Of a stretch of DNA of 64,000 nucleotides, positions 14,878 through 23,454 are shown in pieces. Under the pieces are notes generated by a model that ran no database searches, was not told where the DNA came from, and worked only from the letters and a program-made list of their open reading frames with translations. This stretch comes from CALKGK01 sp964649515 (lineage in GTDB: Bacteria; Bacteroidota; Bacteroidia; Flavobacteriales_D; Sanyastnellaceae): positions 13,969-77,968 of the forward strand of contig CAZYPV010000004.1 in the NCBI GenBank assembly GCA_964649515.1. The letters run 5' to 3'. The number at the start of each line of letters is the position of its first letter. Position 1 is the first letter of the stretch. The position numbers were made by a program, and so were the translations under genes.

Positions 14878-15954
14878 ATGAACAAACCCAGCATGAGCCA
14901 AGAAGATCACGACCTGAAAAAAGTTGGGTTACCCCCCGGCACACTCATCTACACAGGAAAAAAAGGAAAAGAACCCGTAAGCATTGAGTTGATCTCCTAC
15001 AACGAGAACTTTTTCGAACAAAAGTTCATTACCGACCATGCGAACATTGAACAGCACTTGAAGCCCGACGCGGTCAATTTCATCTCCATCAATGGAATTC
15101 ATGAGGTGAATAAAATTGAGGAAATTGGAAAGGAGCTTGGTATTCATCGCCTCATCTTGGAAGACATCCTCGAAGTAAATCAACGGCCAAAGGTGGAGGT
15201 CTTCGATGAATACATCTTCTTCACCATGAAAATGCTCGGCTTAAGCAAGTCGAAAAAGAAAATACACTACGAACAAGTCAGCGCCCTCATGGGAGCTAAT
15301 TTTGTGCTTCTTTTTCAGGAACAGCAAGGCGATATTTTTGACGGAATTCGGGAAAGGATTGAAAAAAATGTTGGTATCATTCGTAGAAAAGGACACGATT
15401 TTCTCGTTTACCGATTGCTAGATACGGTGGTTGATCACTACTACATCATCGCCGATCATCTCGGAAAAAAATTGGACCGCTTGGAAACCGAGATCATTGA
15501 AGCACCGCAAGACACCCACGTTTCTCAGTTGATTGAAGTGAAAAAACAACTCATGAAATTGAGAAGGTCCATCATTCCGCTCAAAGATTCAGTTTCAAGT
15601 TTAGAAAAAGCTCAGCACCCTTACATTCAAAAGAAAAACGTCCCTTATTTCAGAGATGTTCTGGAACACAATATCGAAGTCATTGAAGTGATGGAAGTGT
15701 ACCGAGAAACCGTGATGAGTTTGATTGACTTGCACATGTCGCTTGTGAGCAATCAGATGAACAACATCATGAAAGTGCTGACCATCATCTCGTCCATCTT
15801 CATACCTCTTTCATTTATTGTTGGGCTTTACGGGATGAATTTTCACTACATGCCTGAGCTGAGCTATAAGTACGGCTATTTTATCGTTCTTGGTGTGATT
15901 GTGCTTCTCATTCTTTGCATGCTGTATTATTTCCGAAAGAAAAAGTGGCTGTGA
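14878..15954 (+). CDS. corA: CorA family magnesium/cobalt transporter (358 aa from ATG 14878)
   Basis: Inner-membrane divalent-cation channel with a large cytoplasmic N-terminal domain and two C-terminal helices joined by the signature YGMNFHYMPE loop; the protein ends in a basic RKKKWL. Start chosen at ATG 14878 (MNKPSMSQEDHD). The frame is open further upstream to a TTG at 14836 that overlaps the M15 stop, which is possible but less likely. Probably cotranscribed with the M15 gene. Confidence 0.92.
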   Translation: MNKPSMSQEDHDLKKVGLPPGTLIYTGKKGKEPVSIELISYNENFFEQKFITDHANIEQHLKPDAVNFISINGIHEVNKIEEIGKELGIHRLILEDILEVNQRPKVEVFDEYIFFTMKMLGLSKSKKKIHYEQVSALMGANFVLLFQEQQGDIFDGIRERIEKNVGIIRRKGHDFLVYRLLDTVVDHYYIIADHLGKKLDRLETEIIEAPQDTHVSQLIEVKKQLMKLRRSIIPLKDSVSSLEKAQHPYIQKKNVPYFRDVLEHNIEVIEVMEVYRETVMSLIDLHMSLVSNQMNNIMKVLTIISSIFIPLSFIVGLYGMNFHYMPELSYKYGYFIVLGVIVLLILCMLYYFRKKKWL

Positions 15955-15989
15955 GCCTTAATTGGGGAGCGAAGAAAACCATCAAGCAC

Positions 15990-16020
15990 AAAAAAAGGCC
16001 TTTCGATTGAAAGACCTTTT
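15990..16020 (-). terminator. Terminator of tRNA-His
   Basis: On the minus strand: AAAAGGTCTTTC, loop AATC, GAAAGGCCTTTT (12-bp stem with one wobble), then a run of T. It lies 6 bases beyond the tRNA 3' end. On the plus strand the T tract is short, so it would terminate corA only weakly. Confidence 0.85.
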
Positions 16021-16025
16021 CTTCG

Positions 16026-16100
16026 GGCGATTGGTGGGGATCGAACCCACGACCTCAGGAACCACAAACCTGCGCTCTAACCAACTGAGCTACAACCGCC
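16026..16100 (-). tRNA. tRNA-His (GTG anticodon)
   Basis: Cloverleaf read on the minus strand: acceptor GCGGTTG/CAATCGC (one G-T pair), D arm GCTC/GAGC, anticodon loop TTGTGGT with GTG at 34-36, variable AGGTC, T arm GTGGG/CCCAC around TTCGATC. The extra G at position -1 opposite discriminator C73 is encoded, which is the identity element of histidine tRNA. The 3' CCA is not encoded. A U-U mismatch closes the anticodon stem (31-39). Confidence 0.96.
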
Positions 16101-16176
16101 ATATTTCGGACGGCAAATTAACGAATAATCTTTTTCCTGTGCAATGCTAAATCAACAATTTCTAATCTCGCTTTTC

Positions 16177-16184
16177 TATCTTTG
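16177..16184 (+). promoter_or_regulatory. -7 box (TATCTTTG) five bases before the glycosyltransferase
   Basis: Exact TAnnTTTG, then ACGAA, then ATG. Close to the N4 spacing seen at five other genes; predicts an almost leaderless transcript. Confidence 0.5.
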
Positions 16185-16189
16185 ACGAA

Positions 16190-17371
16190 ATGAAGGAAGG
16201 AAAGGACACGCAACTTCGCGTTTTATTTTTGAGCAGTTGGTACCCCAGTTTGGAGCACACTACTTTGGGCAATTTTGTGCAGCGCCATGCAAAAGCGGTG
16301 GCCAAAAAACACAAAGTAAGCGTGATTTATGCCAGTCCTTACCGAAAACGAGGTTTGCCTGCTGACCAAATCATCGAAAACGGCGAGCTCACGGAATACC
16401 TTGCCTACTTTTCGCCCGGACTCAACACCATTCACAAAAGAAAAACCGCCTTTCTGAGGGCCTTTGATGCTTACATGAAGCAAGAAGGGGTGCTTCCGGA
16501 TGTAGTTCACTTGAACGTCCTTTACCCCGCTGGGAATCAGGCGCGATGGTTGGAGAAACAATTTGGAATTCCCTTCATCGTTACCGAGCATTGGACCGGG
16601 TACCACCCCGAACACAAAACCAAGGTCCGATGGGATCAACGACGCAGCATGTTGAGAACTACTCAAGCAGCAAAAATCATTGCTCCGGTGAGTGCTCAAC
16701 TGAAAGCATCCATGGAGAATTGGGGAATTCGAGCTCGCTACGAAGTTGTGCCCAATGTGGTAGACACCCGTCTTTTTCTTCCCCCAAAAAGTGTTACTGA
16801 AAACACAAAACAAAAGGAGATCTTGCACGTTTCCTCTCTGGTGGATGATCATAAAAACATCAGCGGAATGCTTCAAGCGGTTTTGCCCGTGCTTCAAAAA
16901 AATGAAGAAGTCCATTTCCGAATTATTGGCGATGGTGACATTGCTCCCTATCAGAAATTGGCCAGCTCCATTGGAATTCCCGACGCCCAATTCAGCATCG
17001 AAGGAGAAAAAAGCATTGAAGAAATTGCTCAAGCCATGCAAAGAGCCGACCTTTTCGTGATGTTCAGTCGCTACGAAAATCTACCCTGTGTCATACTCGA
17101 AGCCTTTGCTTGCGGCGTTCCTGTGGTGAGCACTGACGTTGGAGGAATTCGGGAACACCTGCTTCCAGAACGAGGAATCCTCATTGAAAATGAAAATCAA
17201 GAAGCACTCACACAAGCCATTGAACAAGCACTGAAGAGCCCTTGGAATCGAAGCGAAATTCGAAATTACGCAGTACAGCACTTCTCAGAAGAAGCCATTG
17301 CAGAGAGCTTCACCCAGCTTTACCTCTCTGCCATCAATGATGCTCAAGACCTCAAAAAGCATGATTCGTAA
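16190..17371 (+). CDS. Glycosyltransferase family 4 (393 aa)
   Basis: Retaining GT-B glycosyltransferase. N-terminal acceptor half starts LRVLFLSSWYPSLEHTTLGNFV; C-terminal nucleotide-sugar half has HVSSLVDDHKNISGMLQAV, FRIIGDGD, and the E-x7-E motif in SRYENLPCVILEAFACGVPV followed by STDVGGIREHL. It should add a sugar to a cell-surface glycan. Its last 11 bases overlap the start of a flippase gene, which points to polysaccharide assembly. Sugar and acceptor are not readable from sequence. Confidence 0.9.
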   Translation: MKEGKDTQLRVLFLSSWYPSLEHTTLGNFVQRHAKAVAKKHKVSVIYASPYRKRGLPADQIIENGELTEYLAYFSPGLNTIHKRKTAFLRAFDAYMKQEGVLPDVVHLNVLYPAGNQARWLEKQFGIPFIVTEHWTGYHPEHKTKVRWDQRRSMLRTTQAAKIIAPVSAQLKASMENWGIRARYEVVPNVVDTRLFLPPKSVTENTKQKEILHVSSLVDDHKNISGMLQAVLPVLQKNEEVHFRIIGDGDIAPYQKLASSIGIPDAQFSIEGEKSIEEIAQAMQRADLFVMFSRYENLPCVILEAFACGVPVVSTDVGGIREHLLPERGILIENENQEALTQAIEQALKSPWNRSEIRNYAVQHFSEEAIAESFTQLYLSAINDAQDLKKHDS

Positions 17372-18611
17372 AATCCTTGGCACCTTAGGTTCGCGGCTTT
17401 TGATCATGCTCTTCACCATCGTTGTGGTGATTTTTAATTCGCGGCTTTTAGGGGCAAACGGACAAGGTACGGCGGCCTTAATTCAGTTTGGAGTACTCAT
17501 CGTTGTGGCAGTGAATAATTTTATTGGTGGCGGTGCTGTGGTCTTTCTCAGTGCCCGAATTGCTCCTCACCGATTGGCACTCCCTGCTTATTCCTGGTCC
17601 TTCCTCGTCGCAATCTTGGCTTTTGTTGTGTTCAAATTCACGGCAATTGTGCCTCCTGAATTTGCTTTTGAAGTGGCTGCACTCGGGCTATTGCAGTCCT
17701 TGTTCGGTTTTCATTTGATGATTTTGATGGGACAAGAGCACATTAAATCTTATAACACCTCGCTCAGTCTGCAAGCCTTATTCCTGGCGGCTTCCGTAGT
17801 ATTTCTCTACACATTGGACGAAGCCAAAATCGAACATTTCATTCACGCCCTCTTCATAAGTTTTGGGGCTACGTATTTGCTTTCACTCGCTCTTTCTTGG
17901 AAGCGGGTGTTTGCAGGTAAATGGACCTTGAAAAGGGAAGAAATCAAGGAATTGTGGGGGCTCGGTAAATATGGACAAAGTGGAAACTTGCTTCAAATGC
18001 TGACTTACCGAAGCAACCTCGTTTTTCTTGAGAAATTTACGGTAGGTCGTTCATTGGTGGGCATCTACTCCATTGGATTGTATGGTAGTGAAGCCATCTG
18101 GAACATCAGCAAGAGCTTGGCCACCATTCAGTATTCTAGAATTTCGAACATGAGCTCACGAGATGAGATTCGCAACCTGACGCTCGCCTTTTTTCACTTG
18201 AGTTTGATGGGCACAGCTGTACTTGTGCTGATCATGCTCTGTATCCCTGACGCGTTTTACCAATGGGTTTTGGGCGAAGAAATGCAGGGAGTACAACCCA
18301 TGCTGTTCTTCTTGGCACCGGGGATTTTAGCCAATGCCTGCAGTGGCATTCTCTCCCACCACTTCAGCGGAATTGGTCAACCTTCAAAGAACACCAAAAG
18401 CAGTGGCATTGCACTTGGAGTAAGCCTTCTTTCCGCGGCCATTTTGATCCCAATTTTTGCACTGAAAGGAGCTGCAATTACGGCTTCTTTGGCTTATTTG
18501 GCTCAATTGATTTCTTTATCCACTTCTTTTCTGGCTGAAGAGAAATCGGTCAAAATCAAGGATTTTTTCCCTCGACGAGCATCTTTGAACATCCTTCGAA
18601 CTACCAAATAA
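17361..18611 (+). CDS. Polysaccharide flippase / oligosaccharide-lipid exporter (416 aa)
   Basis: Multi-span membrane protein (about 12 helices) of the MATE-like polysaccharide-transporter group. It starts MIRKILGTLGSRLLIMLFTI with the SRLLGANGQG turn typical of Wzx-like proteins. Start taken at ATG 17361, overlapping the glycosyltransferase stop; upstream in-frame codons lie within the glycosyltransferase. Presumed to flip undecaprenyl-linked glycans together with the upstream enzyme. It converges with bshB1, with 30 bases between stops. Confidence 0.82.
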   Translation: MIRKILGTLGSRLLIMLFTIVVVIFNSRLLGANGQGTAALIQFGVLIVVAVNNFIGGGAVVFLSARIAPHRLALPAYSWSFLVAILAFVVFKFTAIVPPEFAFEVAALGLLQSLFGFHLMILMGQEHIKSYNTSLSLQALFLAASVVFLYTLDEAKIEHFIHALFISFGATYLLSLALSWKRVFAGKWTLKREEIKELWGLGKYGQSGNLLQMLTYRSNLVFLEKFTVGRSLVGIYSIGLYGSEAIWNISKSLATIQYSRISNMSSRDEIRNLTLAFFHLSLMGTAVLVLIMLCIPDAFYQWVLGEEMQGVQPMLFFLAPGILANACSGILSHHFSGIGQPSKNTKSSGIALGVSLLSAAILIPIFALKGAAITASLAYLAQLISLSTSFLAEEKSVKIKDFFPRRASLNILRTTK

Positions 18612-18641
18612 AGCAGTAACGCACCATCAAGCCCCGGCTGA

Positions 18642-19364
18642 TCAACCAAGGTCGAAGAAGTCTTCCACCAATGGAGGTCGCTCCACTGTGAATCCTTCTC
18701 CAAACACAGCGCCTGCTGGTCGGCCAAAATCCATTGCTCTTGATTTCAGCACATCAAAAAACTCACTCCCGGAGATGGGCGTTGCAGGCTCGGGAGAATT
18801 GGGATCAAAAAACTGAGATTTATAGGCTTTGATACTCGCCATCTTCATTTCAAAAAAATCGCTTACATCGATCACAAAATCGGGATCGATATAATAGTCT
18901 TGAATGTAATGGTACACTGATTTTGGTCGCCAAGCTTCTTGATTCTTCCCTTCATTGCTGGTCTCAATCTTGCGCAAGCCAGAGAGAAAACATGCCCGGC
19001 TCACCAAACTAGCTCCGCGGGCATGGTCTGGGTGCCGATCTTTAATGCTGTTGGCCAACACTATCTCAGGCCGGTATTTTCGAATCATTTCAATGACCTT
19101 CAACAGGTTTTCTTGATTTTCCTCGAAAAAGCCATCGCCCAGCTGCAAATTTTCACGATGCTTCACGCCCAATATTTCCGCTGCGGCGCTCGCTTCAATC
19201 AATCGTAATGGTCCAGAACCACGAGTACCCAATTCGCCCATGGTTAAATCAATCAAGCCCACACTTTTGCCGCCTTGCACCAACTTCGCGATACTTCCTC
19301 CACAAGAGATTTCCACATCGTCAGGATGGGCACCGAAGCCCAATACGTCCAGTTTCAACTCCAT
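18642..19364 (-). CDS. bshB1: Bacillithiol deacetylase BshB1 (240 aa)
   Basis: LmbE/PIG-L-type zinc deacetylase that makes GlcN-malate from GlcNAc-malate in bacillithiol synthesis. Motifs: DVLGFGAHPDDVEISCGG (His13, Asp15, Asp16), DLTMGELGTRG, LANSIKDRHPDHARG, and near the end AMDFGRPAGAVFGEGF. Start ATG 19364 gives the usual length of about 240. It follows glutathione peroxidase by a single base, linking it to thiol redox defence. bshA and bshC are not in the window. Confidence 0.93.
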   Translation of the reverse strand: MELKLDVLGFGAHPDDVEISCGGSIAKLVQGGKSVGLIDLTMGELGTRGSGPLRLIEASAAAEILGVKHRENLQLGDGFFEENQENLLKVIEMIRKYRPEIVLANSIKDRHPDHARGASLVSRACFLSGLRKIETSNEGKNQEAWRPKSVYHYIQDYYIDPDFVIDVSDFFEMKMASIKAYKSQFFDPNSPEPATPISGSEFFDVLKSRAMDFGRPAGAVFGEGFTVERPPLVEDFFDLG

Positions 19365-19365
19365 A

Positions 19366-19965
19366 CTATTTCGAGATCCAAGCGAGAATTTCTTCGTCAA
19401 TAGGAAGGGTTTGAGGCAAAACTTCCTTCACTAAAGCACCATTTTCATCGATCAAAAATTTGTGGAAATTCCATTGCACCTCAAAGTCGCCTACTCCGTT
19501 TTCCGATTTCTTCGTGAGCCATTGGTAGATGTCGCACTGCTCTGCCCCCTTCACACTCACCTTGGACATCATTGGAAAGGTCACTCCATAGTTCTTTTGA
19601 CAAAAAGCAGCAATTTGATCGTCCGTACCCGGTTCCTGAGCGCCAAAATCATTGGAAGGAAAACCGATGATCTCAAAATGCTCACCACCGTGCTCGTTAT
19701 ACAATTCTTGCAATTGCTCATATTGCGGTGTCAATCCGCATTCGGAGGCGGTGTTTACAATAAGCACTTTCTTTCCTCGGAGGGTTGAAAAATCAAAGGT
19801 TTTACCGTCCAAAGTGCTTGCGGAGAAGTCATGTAGTGTTTTCATGGTTTTTTCTTTTGTGCTTGATAAGTTAGTCGGTTTCAGCATGTCCGTAGAGGCC
19901 ATCCCCATCAGAGCAAACACAGCGAGAAATCCCGCTGTCCAAAACCATCGTTTTCCTTGTTTCAT
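19366..19965 (-). CDS. Glutathione peroxidase family thiol peroxidase (199 aa)
   Basis: Cys-type Gpx/BtuE peroxidase: VLIVNTASECGLTPQYEQL (peroxidatic Cys), FPSNDFGAQEPG (active-site Gln), QWNFHKFLID (Trp-Asn), and a further Cys in FCQKNYG that could be resolving. An N-terminal hydrophobic segment (WTAGFLAVFALMGMAS) suggests a periplasmic or anchored form. Two adjacent ATGs exist; the second (19965) is preferred because a TACCTTTG box then sits exactly four bases upstream, as at other genes here. It is cotranscribed with bshB1. Thioredoxin or bacillithiol is a likelier reductant than glutathione. Confidence 0.88.
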   Translation of the reverse strand: MKQGKRWFWTAGFLAVFALMGMASTDMLKPTNLSSTKEKTMKTLHDFSASTLDGKTFDFSTLRGKKVLIVNTASECGLTPQYEQLQELYNEHGGEHFEIIGFPSNDFGAQEPGTDDQIAAFCQKNYGVTFPMMSKVSVKGAEQCDIYQWLTKKSENGVGDFEVQWNFHKFLIDENGALVKEVLPQTLPIDEEILAWISK

Positions 19966-19969
19966 CATT

Positions 19970-19977
19970 CAAAGGTA
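19970..19977 (-). promoter_or_regulatory. -7 box (TACCTTTG) of the gpx-bshB1 operon
   Basis: Minus strand: TACCTTTG, AATG, ATG. Exact consensus, N4 to the second ATG of the peroxidase gene (19965) and only one base to the first, so it also helps decide the start. Confidence 0.55.
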
Positions 19978-20089
19978 ACAACTCTGTTTGGAGTCGGTTC
20001 ATTCCGATGGAAGGTTCAACAATATTTTTCCATTTTGTTCTGTTTAGAACTTTTTGCATTCAACTCAGTATAAGGACTCCAAGTAAGTC

Positions 20090-20097
20090 TATTTTTG
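20090..20097 (+). promoter_or_regulatory. Candidate -7 box (TATTTTTG) of the M23 peptidase gene
   Basis: Exact TAnnTTTG match, 16 bases before the ATG. No TTG lies at normal -33 spacing. Confidence 0.45.
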
Positions 20098-20113
20098 ATC
20101 TTCATTCCTAGCC

Positions 20114-21016
20114 ATGATAAAAAGTATAATCACCAGCGTTCTTCTCTTCCCACTGGTAACTGCATTTGGTCAAGACATGCTCGAACCTTCGTCGGGTGGA
20201 GGTTTTGAAGAAAGCATTATTGAGCGTCGTTCTGCTGTTGTATTGAACAACAACGAACCTGAAGAAGCTGCTAATGAAACGGTGGAACTTCGAGCGAGTT
20301 ATGTGGACAGCCTCATGAACTTCCCGGCTCATGACATTTATGAAACGTGGGACAACATCAACATTCACGCTTACGATTTCGATTACAAAGACTACAGAGA
20401 TACGCTTGAAATTGTGATGAAACGCAGCGACTGCGACTTTAGCCACCCTTTCCGCGGGAACATCACCTCCAATTTTGGAGACCGCTCTGCCCGCTACCAT
20501 TATGGAATTGACATCAAACTATACAAAGGAGACCCCGTTAAATCAGCATTTGAAGGTGTTGTGCGCATTTCACAATACAGCAAAAGTTATGGAAATGTAG
20601 TGGTTGTAAGACACAATAACGGTTTGGAAACCCTGTACGCTCACCTCAGCGCTCGCAAAGTGAAAGAGGGAGATCACGTGGAAGCAGGTACCATTGTTGG
20701 TTTGGGAGGAAATACCGGAAGATCTACCGGATCTCACCTCCATTTTGAGTGCCGTTTTAAAGGTGAACCCATCAATCCAAATGAAATTATTAATTGGGAA
20801 GAGGGCAAATTGGCTTGCGATACTTTGATGCTCACTCCTGCCAATTTCGCCTACCTCAAAACTGCCCGTTCGAAGAAATATCACACCATCAGATCGGGCG
20901 ATACACTTTCGGGCATTGCGAGAAAATATGGCACTTCTTTGAGTGCAATCTGCAGACTGAACGGTATGAGTCGCAATTCCACGATTTACGCAGGAAGAAA
21001 AATTCGTGTGAGATAG
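20114..21016 (+). CDS. M23 peptidase with C-terminal LysM domain (300 aa)
   Basis: Secreted peptidoglycan hydrolase. Signal peptide (MIKSIITSVLLFPLVTAFGQ, likely cut near residue 20), LytM/M23 zinc site with His129 and Asp133 in ARYHYGIDIK, His177 in LYAHLS and His208/His210 in GSHLHFEC, then one LysM module (about 256-300; HTIRSGDTLSGIARKYGTS) that binds glycan strands. All zinc and catalytic residues are present, so it should be an active endopeptidase rather than an activator. It precedes the carotenoid operon, but 100 bases separate them. Confidence 0.92.
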   Translation: MIKSIITSVLLFPLVTAFGQDMLEPSSGGGFEESIIERRSAVVLNNNEPEEAANETVELRASYVDSLMNFPAHDIYETWDNINIHAYDFDYKDYRDTLEIVMKRSDCDFSHPFRGNITSNFGDRSARYHYGIDIKLYKGDPVKSAFEGVVRISQYSKSYGNVVVVRHNNGLETLYAHLSARKVKEGDHVEAGTIVGLGGNTGRSTGSHLHFECRFKGEPINPNEIINWEEGKLACDTLMLTPANFAYLKTARSKKYHTIRSGDTLSGIARKYGTSLSAICRLNGMSRNSTIYAGRKIRVR

Positions 21017-21116
21017 TGCAGTTAGAAACTTTCGAGGACCCTTTGAACAAAGAAGGGATTTTCATGGTTTCTACTTCTAAAGGTGGTACATTACTCCCGC
21101 CTTACTGCACAAAATT

Positions 21117-22604
21117 ATGGCTCACAAAGTTCTCGTTATTGGATCTGGATTCGCTGGTTTAGCGGCCGCCACAGAAATGGCTCATCTGGGCCATGAAGTC
21201 CACGTTTTTGAAAAAAATGCCGACCTCGGTGGTCGAGCGAGAAAATTCGAAGTAGACGGTTTCGTGTTTGACATGGGTCCAAGCTGGTATTGGATGCCAG
21301 ATGTTTTTGATAACTTCTTTGAGCGCTACGGCAAAAAAGTATCTGATTACTACGAACTCCAACGTCTAGACCCTTCTTACAGAGTCTATTTTGAAGATGG
21401 ACCAATGGACATTCACGCGTCATTGGAAGAATTGAAGAAATCGTTCGAAGCTTTGGAACCCGGATCTGCAGCGTTGTTTCAGAAATTTCTTGATGAGGGG
21501 CAGATCAAATACGAAATTGGGATGAACAAATTCGTTCAGAAACCTTCTCATTCCATTCTTGAGTTTGCAGAACTCTCCATCGCTAAAGATGCCATCAAAC
21601 TTCACATTTTAAAGTCGTTCAAAGCTTACGTTGCGAAGTACTTCAAGCACGACAAAATCCGACAACTGCTCGAATTCCCTGTATTGTTTCTAGGAGCTAA
21701 GCCAGAAAAAACCCCGGCCATGTATAGTCTCATGAATTATGCAGACACCGTGTTGGGAACCTGGTACCCCATGGGTGGAATGCATGAAATCGTGAAAGGA
21801 ATGGTGAGTTTGGCCAAAGAAAAAGGCGTTCATTTTCACGCAGGCTCTCAAGTAGAGCAAGTGGTGGTTGAAAACAAAGAAGTGGTTGGCTTGGTAGTGA
21901 ACGGAGAACGCATCAATGGAGATACCGTGATTGCAGGAGCCGATTACCATCACGTTGAACAAAAATTACTCGCCCCGGAATACCGCATGTACGATGAAGC
22001 TTATTGGGATAAAAGAACCATGTCGCCTTCCTCGATTCTTTATTACCTCGGGGTGAAGCGCAAAGTGAGTGGTTTACTTCACCATAACCTGTTTTTCGAT
22101 ACCGACTTCGGGAAGCATTCGGAAGAAATTTACGACCGACAACAGTGGCCTGAAGACCCCTTGTTCTATGTCTGCGCACCATCGAAAACCGACCCAAGCG
22201 TAGCTCCAGAGAGCATGGAGAACATCTTCATCCTCATCCCCGTAGCACCTGATTTGGCCGAGGAGGAAAACACCCGTTCTCACTACCTCAAGCTGGTATT
22301 GGACCGTTTGGAAGCACACACAGGAGAGCGCATCCATGACGACATTGTTTTTGAGCGCAGCTTTGCTCATTTTGAATTTAAGCAAGAGTACAACTCCTAC
22401 AAAGGGAACGCTTATGGATTAGCGAACACCTTGGAACAAACCGCTTTTTTGAAACCCAAATTGAAAAGCAAGAAGGTCTCCGGATTGTATTTCGCCGGGC
22501 AATTGACCACCCCCGGACCCGGCGTTCCTCCGAGCATCATCTCCGGTGTTGTTGCAGCAGAGGAAGCCCACAAATATTTACAAAAACGCACCCTTGCCCT
22601 TTAA
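21117..22604 (+). CDS. crtI: Phytoene desaturase CrtI (495 aa)
   Basis: FAD-dependent desaturase taking phytoene to lycopene. Dinucleotide motif VLVIGSGFAGLAAATEMAHL with VFEKNADLGGRARKFE at the N-terminus, and the C-terminal GLYFAGQLTTPGPGVPPS with SGVVAAE characteristic of CrtI. First gene of an eight-gene operon to 27767 in which all later genes overlap or are spaced by at most 12 bases. I see no clear -7 box in the 100 bases upstream. The assignment as CrtI rather than CrtD rests on order next to crtB and on overall resemblance. Confidence 0.92.
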   Translation: MAHKVLVIGSGFAGLAAATEMAHLGHEVHVFEKNADLGGRARKFEVDGFVFDMGPSWYWMPDVFDNFFERYGKKVSDYYELQRLDPSYRVYFEDGPMDIHASLEELKKSFEALEPGSAALFQKFLDEGQIKYEIGMNKFVQKPSHSILEFAELSIAKDAIKLHILKSFKAYVAKYFKHDKIRQLLEFPVLFLGAKPEKTPAMYSLMNYADTVLGTWYPMGGMHEIVKGMVSLAKEKGVHFHAGSQVEQVVVENKEVVGLVVNGERINGDTVIAGADYHHVEQKLLAPEYRMYDEAYWDKRTMSPSSILYYLGVKRKVSGLLHHNLFFDTDFGKHSEEIYDRQQWPEDPLFYVCAPSKTDPSVAPESMENIFILIPVAPDLAEEENTRSHYLKLVLDRLEAHTGERIHDDIVFERSFAHFEFKQEYNSYKGNAYGLANTLEQTAFLKPKLKSKKVSGLYFAGQLTTPGPGVPPSIISGVVAAEEAHKYLQKRTLAL

Positions 22605-22616
22605 TCGCATACGACC

Positions 22617-23453
22617 ATGAAAGCTCTTTTTGACGAAGTTTCTGCCCAGTGCAGCGTGTTAACGACCAAATCGTACAGCACCAGCTTTTCTTTAGGCATC
22701 AAGTTTCTCGACAAAAAACTACAAGACCCCATTTACTCGCTTTATGGTTTTGTGCGATTTGCCGATGAAATTGTGGACACCTTTCATGATTACAACAAGA
22801 GGGAGCTCTTTGATCGCTTTAAGGAAGATACTTATCATGCCATTGAACACAAAATTAGCTTGAACCCCATTTTGAACAGCTTTCAAGCCGTTTATCATAA
22901 GTACAATATCGACATTGAACATGTGAACACCTTCTTGAAATCCATGGAAATGGATTTGAATGAAAAGGAGTATGACCGCGAAGGGTTTGAGGAATATGTA
23001 CTTGGATCGGCCGAAGTGGTGGGCTTGATGTGTTTGCAAGTGTTTGTTAATGGAGACAAGGAGCAGTACGACCTACTCTATCCTCAAGCACGAAGATTGG
23101 GAGCAGCCTTCCAAAAAATCAACTTTTTGCGCGACCTCCATGCCGATTTTAAAGAATTGGGCAGAGCTTATTTTCCCGGTTTGGATGTGGAACATTTTGA
23201 TGAGAACACCAAAAAAGTCATCGAAGCCGAAATTGAAGCAGATTTCGCAGAAGCGTATAAGGGAATATTGAAACTTCCGAAAGAAGCGCGCTTTGGAGTG
23301 TATGTTGCCTATGTGTACTACTTCCGCCTCTTCAAGAAAATTCAGCAAACCCCTAGCAGTCAAGTATTGCAGGAGCGCATCCGCATCCCCAACCAGAAAA
23401 AATTAGTGCTTTTTGTTGGGTCTTACCTGAAGCACAGCCTAAACATTTTGTAG
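22617..23453 (+). CDS. crtB: Phytoene synthase CrtB (278 aa)
   Basis: Squalene/phytoene synthase family, condensing two GGPP into 15-cis-phytoene. Features: SYSTSFSLGIKFL near the N-terminus, first Asp-rich motif YGFVRFADEIVDTF, second motif FLRDLHADFKELGRAYFP. Length is near the 280-300 typical of bacterial CrtB. Starts 12 bases after crtI. The GGPP synthase that feeds it (crtE) is not in the window. Confidence 0.94.
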   Translation: MKALFDEVSAQCSVLTTKSYSTSFSLGIKFLDKKLQDPIYSLYGFVRFADEIVDTFHDYNKRELFDRFKEDTYHAIEHKISLNPILNSFQAVYHKYNIDIEHVNTFLKSMEMDLNEKEYDREGFEEYVLGSAEVVGLMCLQVFVNGDKEQYDLLYPQARRLGAAFQKINFLRDLHADFKELGRAYFPGLDVEHFDENTKKVIEAEIEADFAEAYKGILKLPKEARFGVYVAYVYYFRLFKKIQQTPSSQVLQERIRIPNQKKLVLFVGSYLKHSLNIL

Positions 23454-23454
23454 C

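Noticed and set aside
16101..16176. Second tRNA or small RNA next to tRNA-His
   Set aside because: No cloverleaf or terminator found in these bases.
21039..21057. Hairpin CCCTTTGAACAAAGAAGGG between the M23 gene and crtI as terminator or operator
   Set aside because: The stem is imperfect and no T tract follows; too weak to call.
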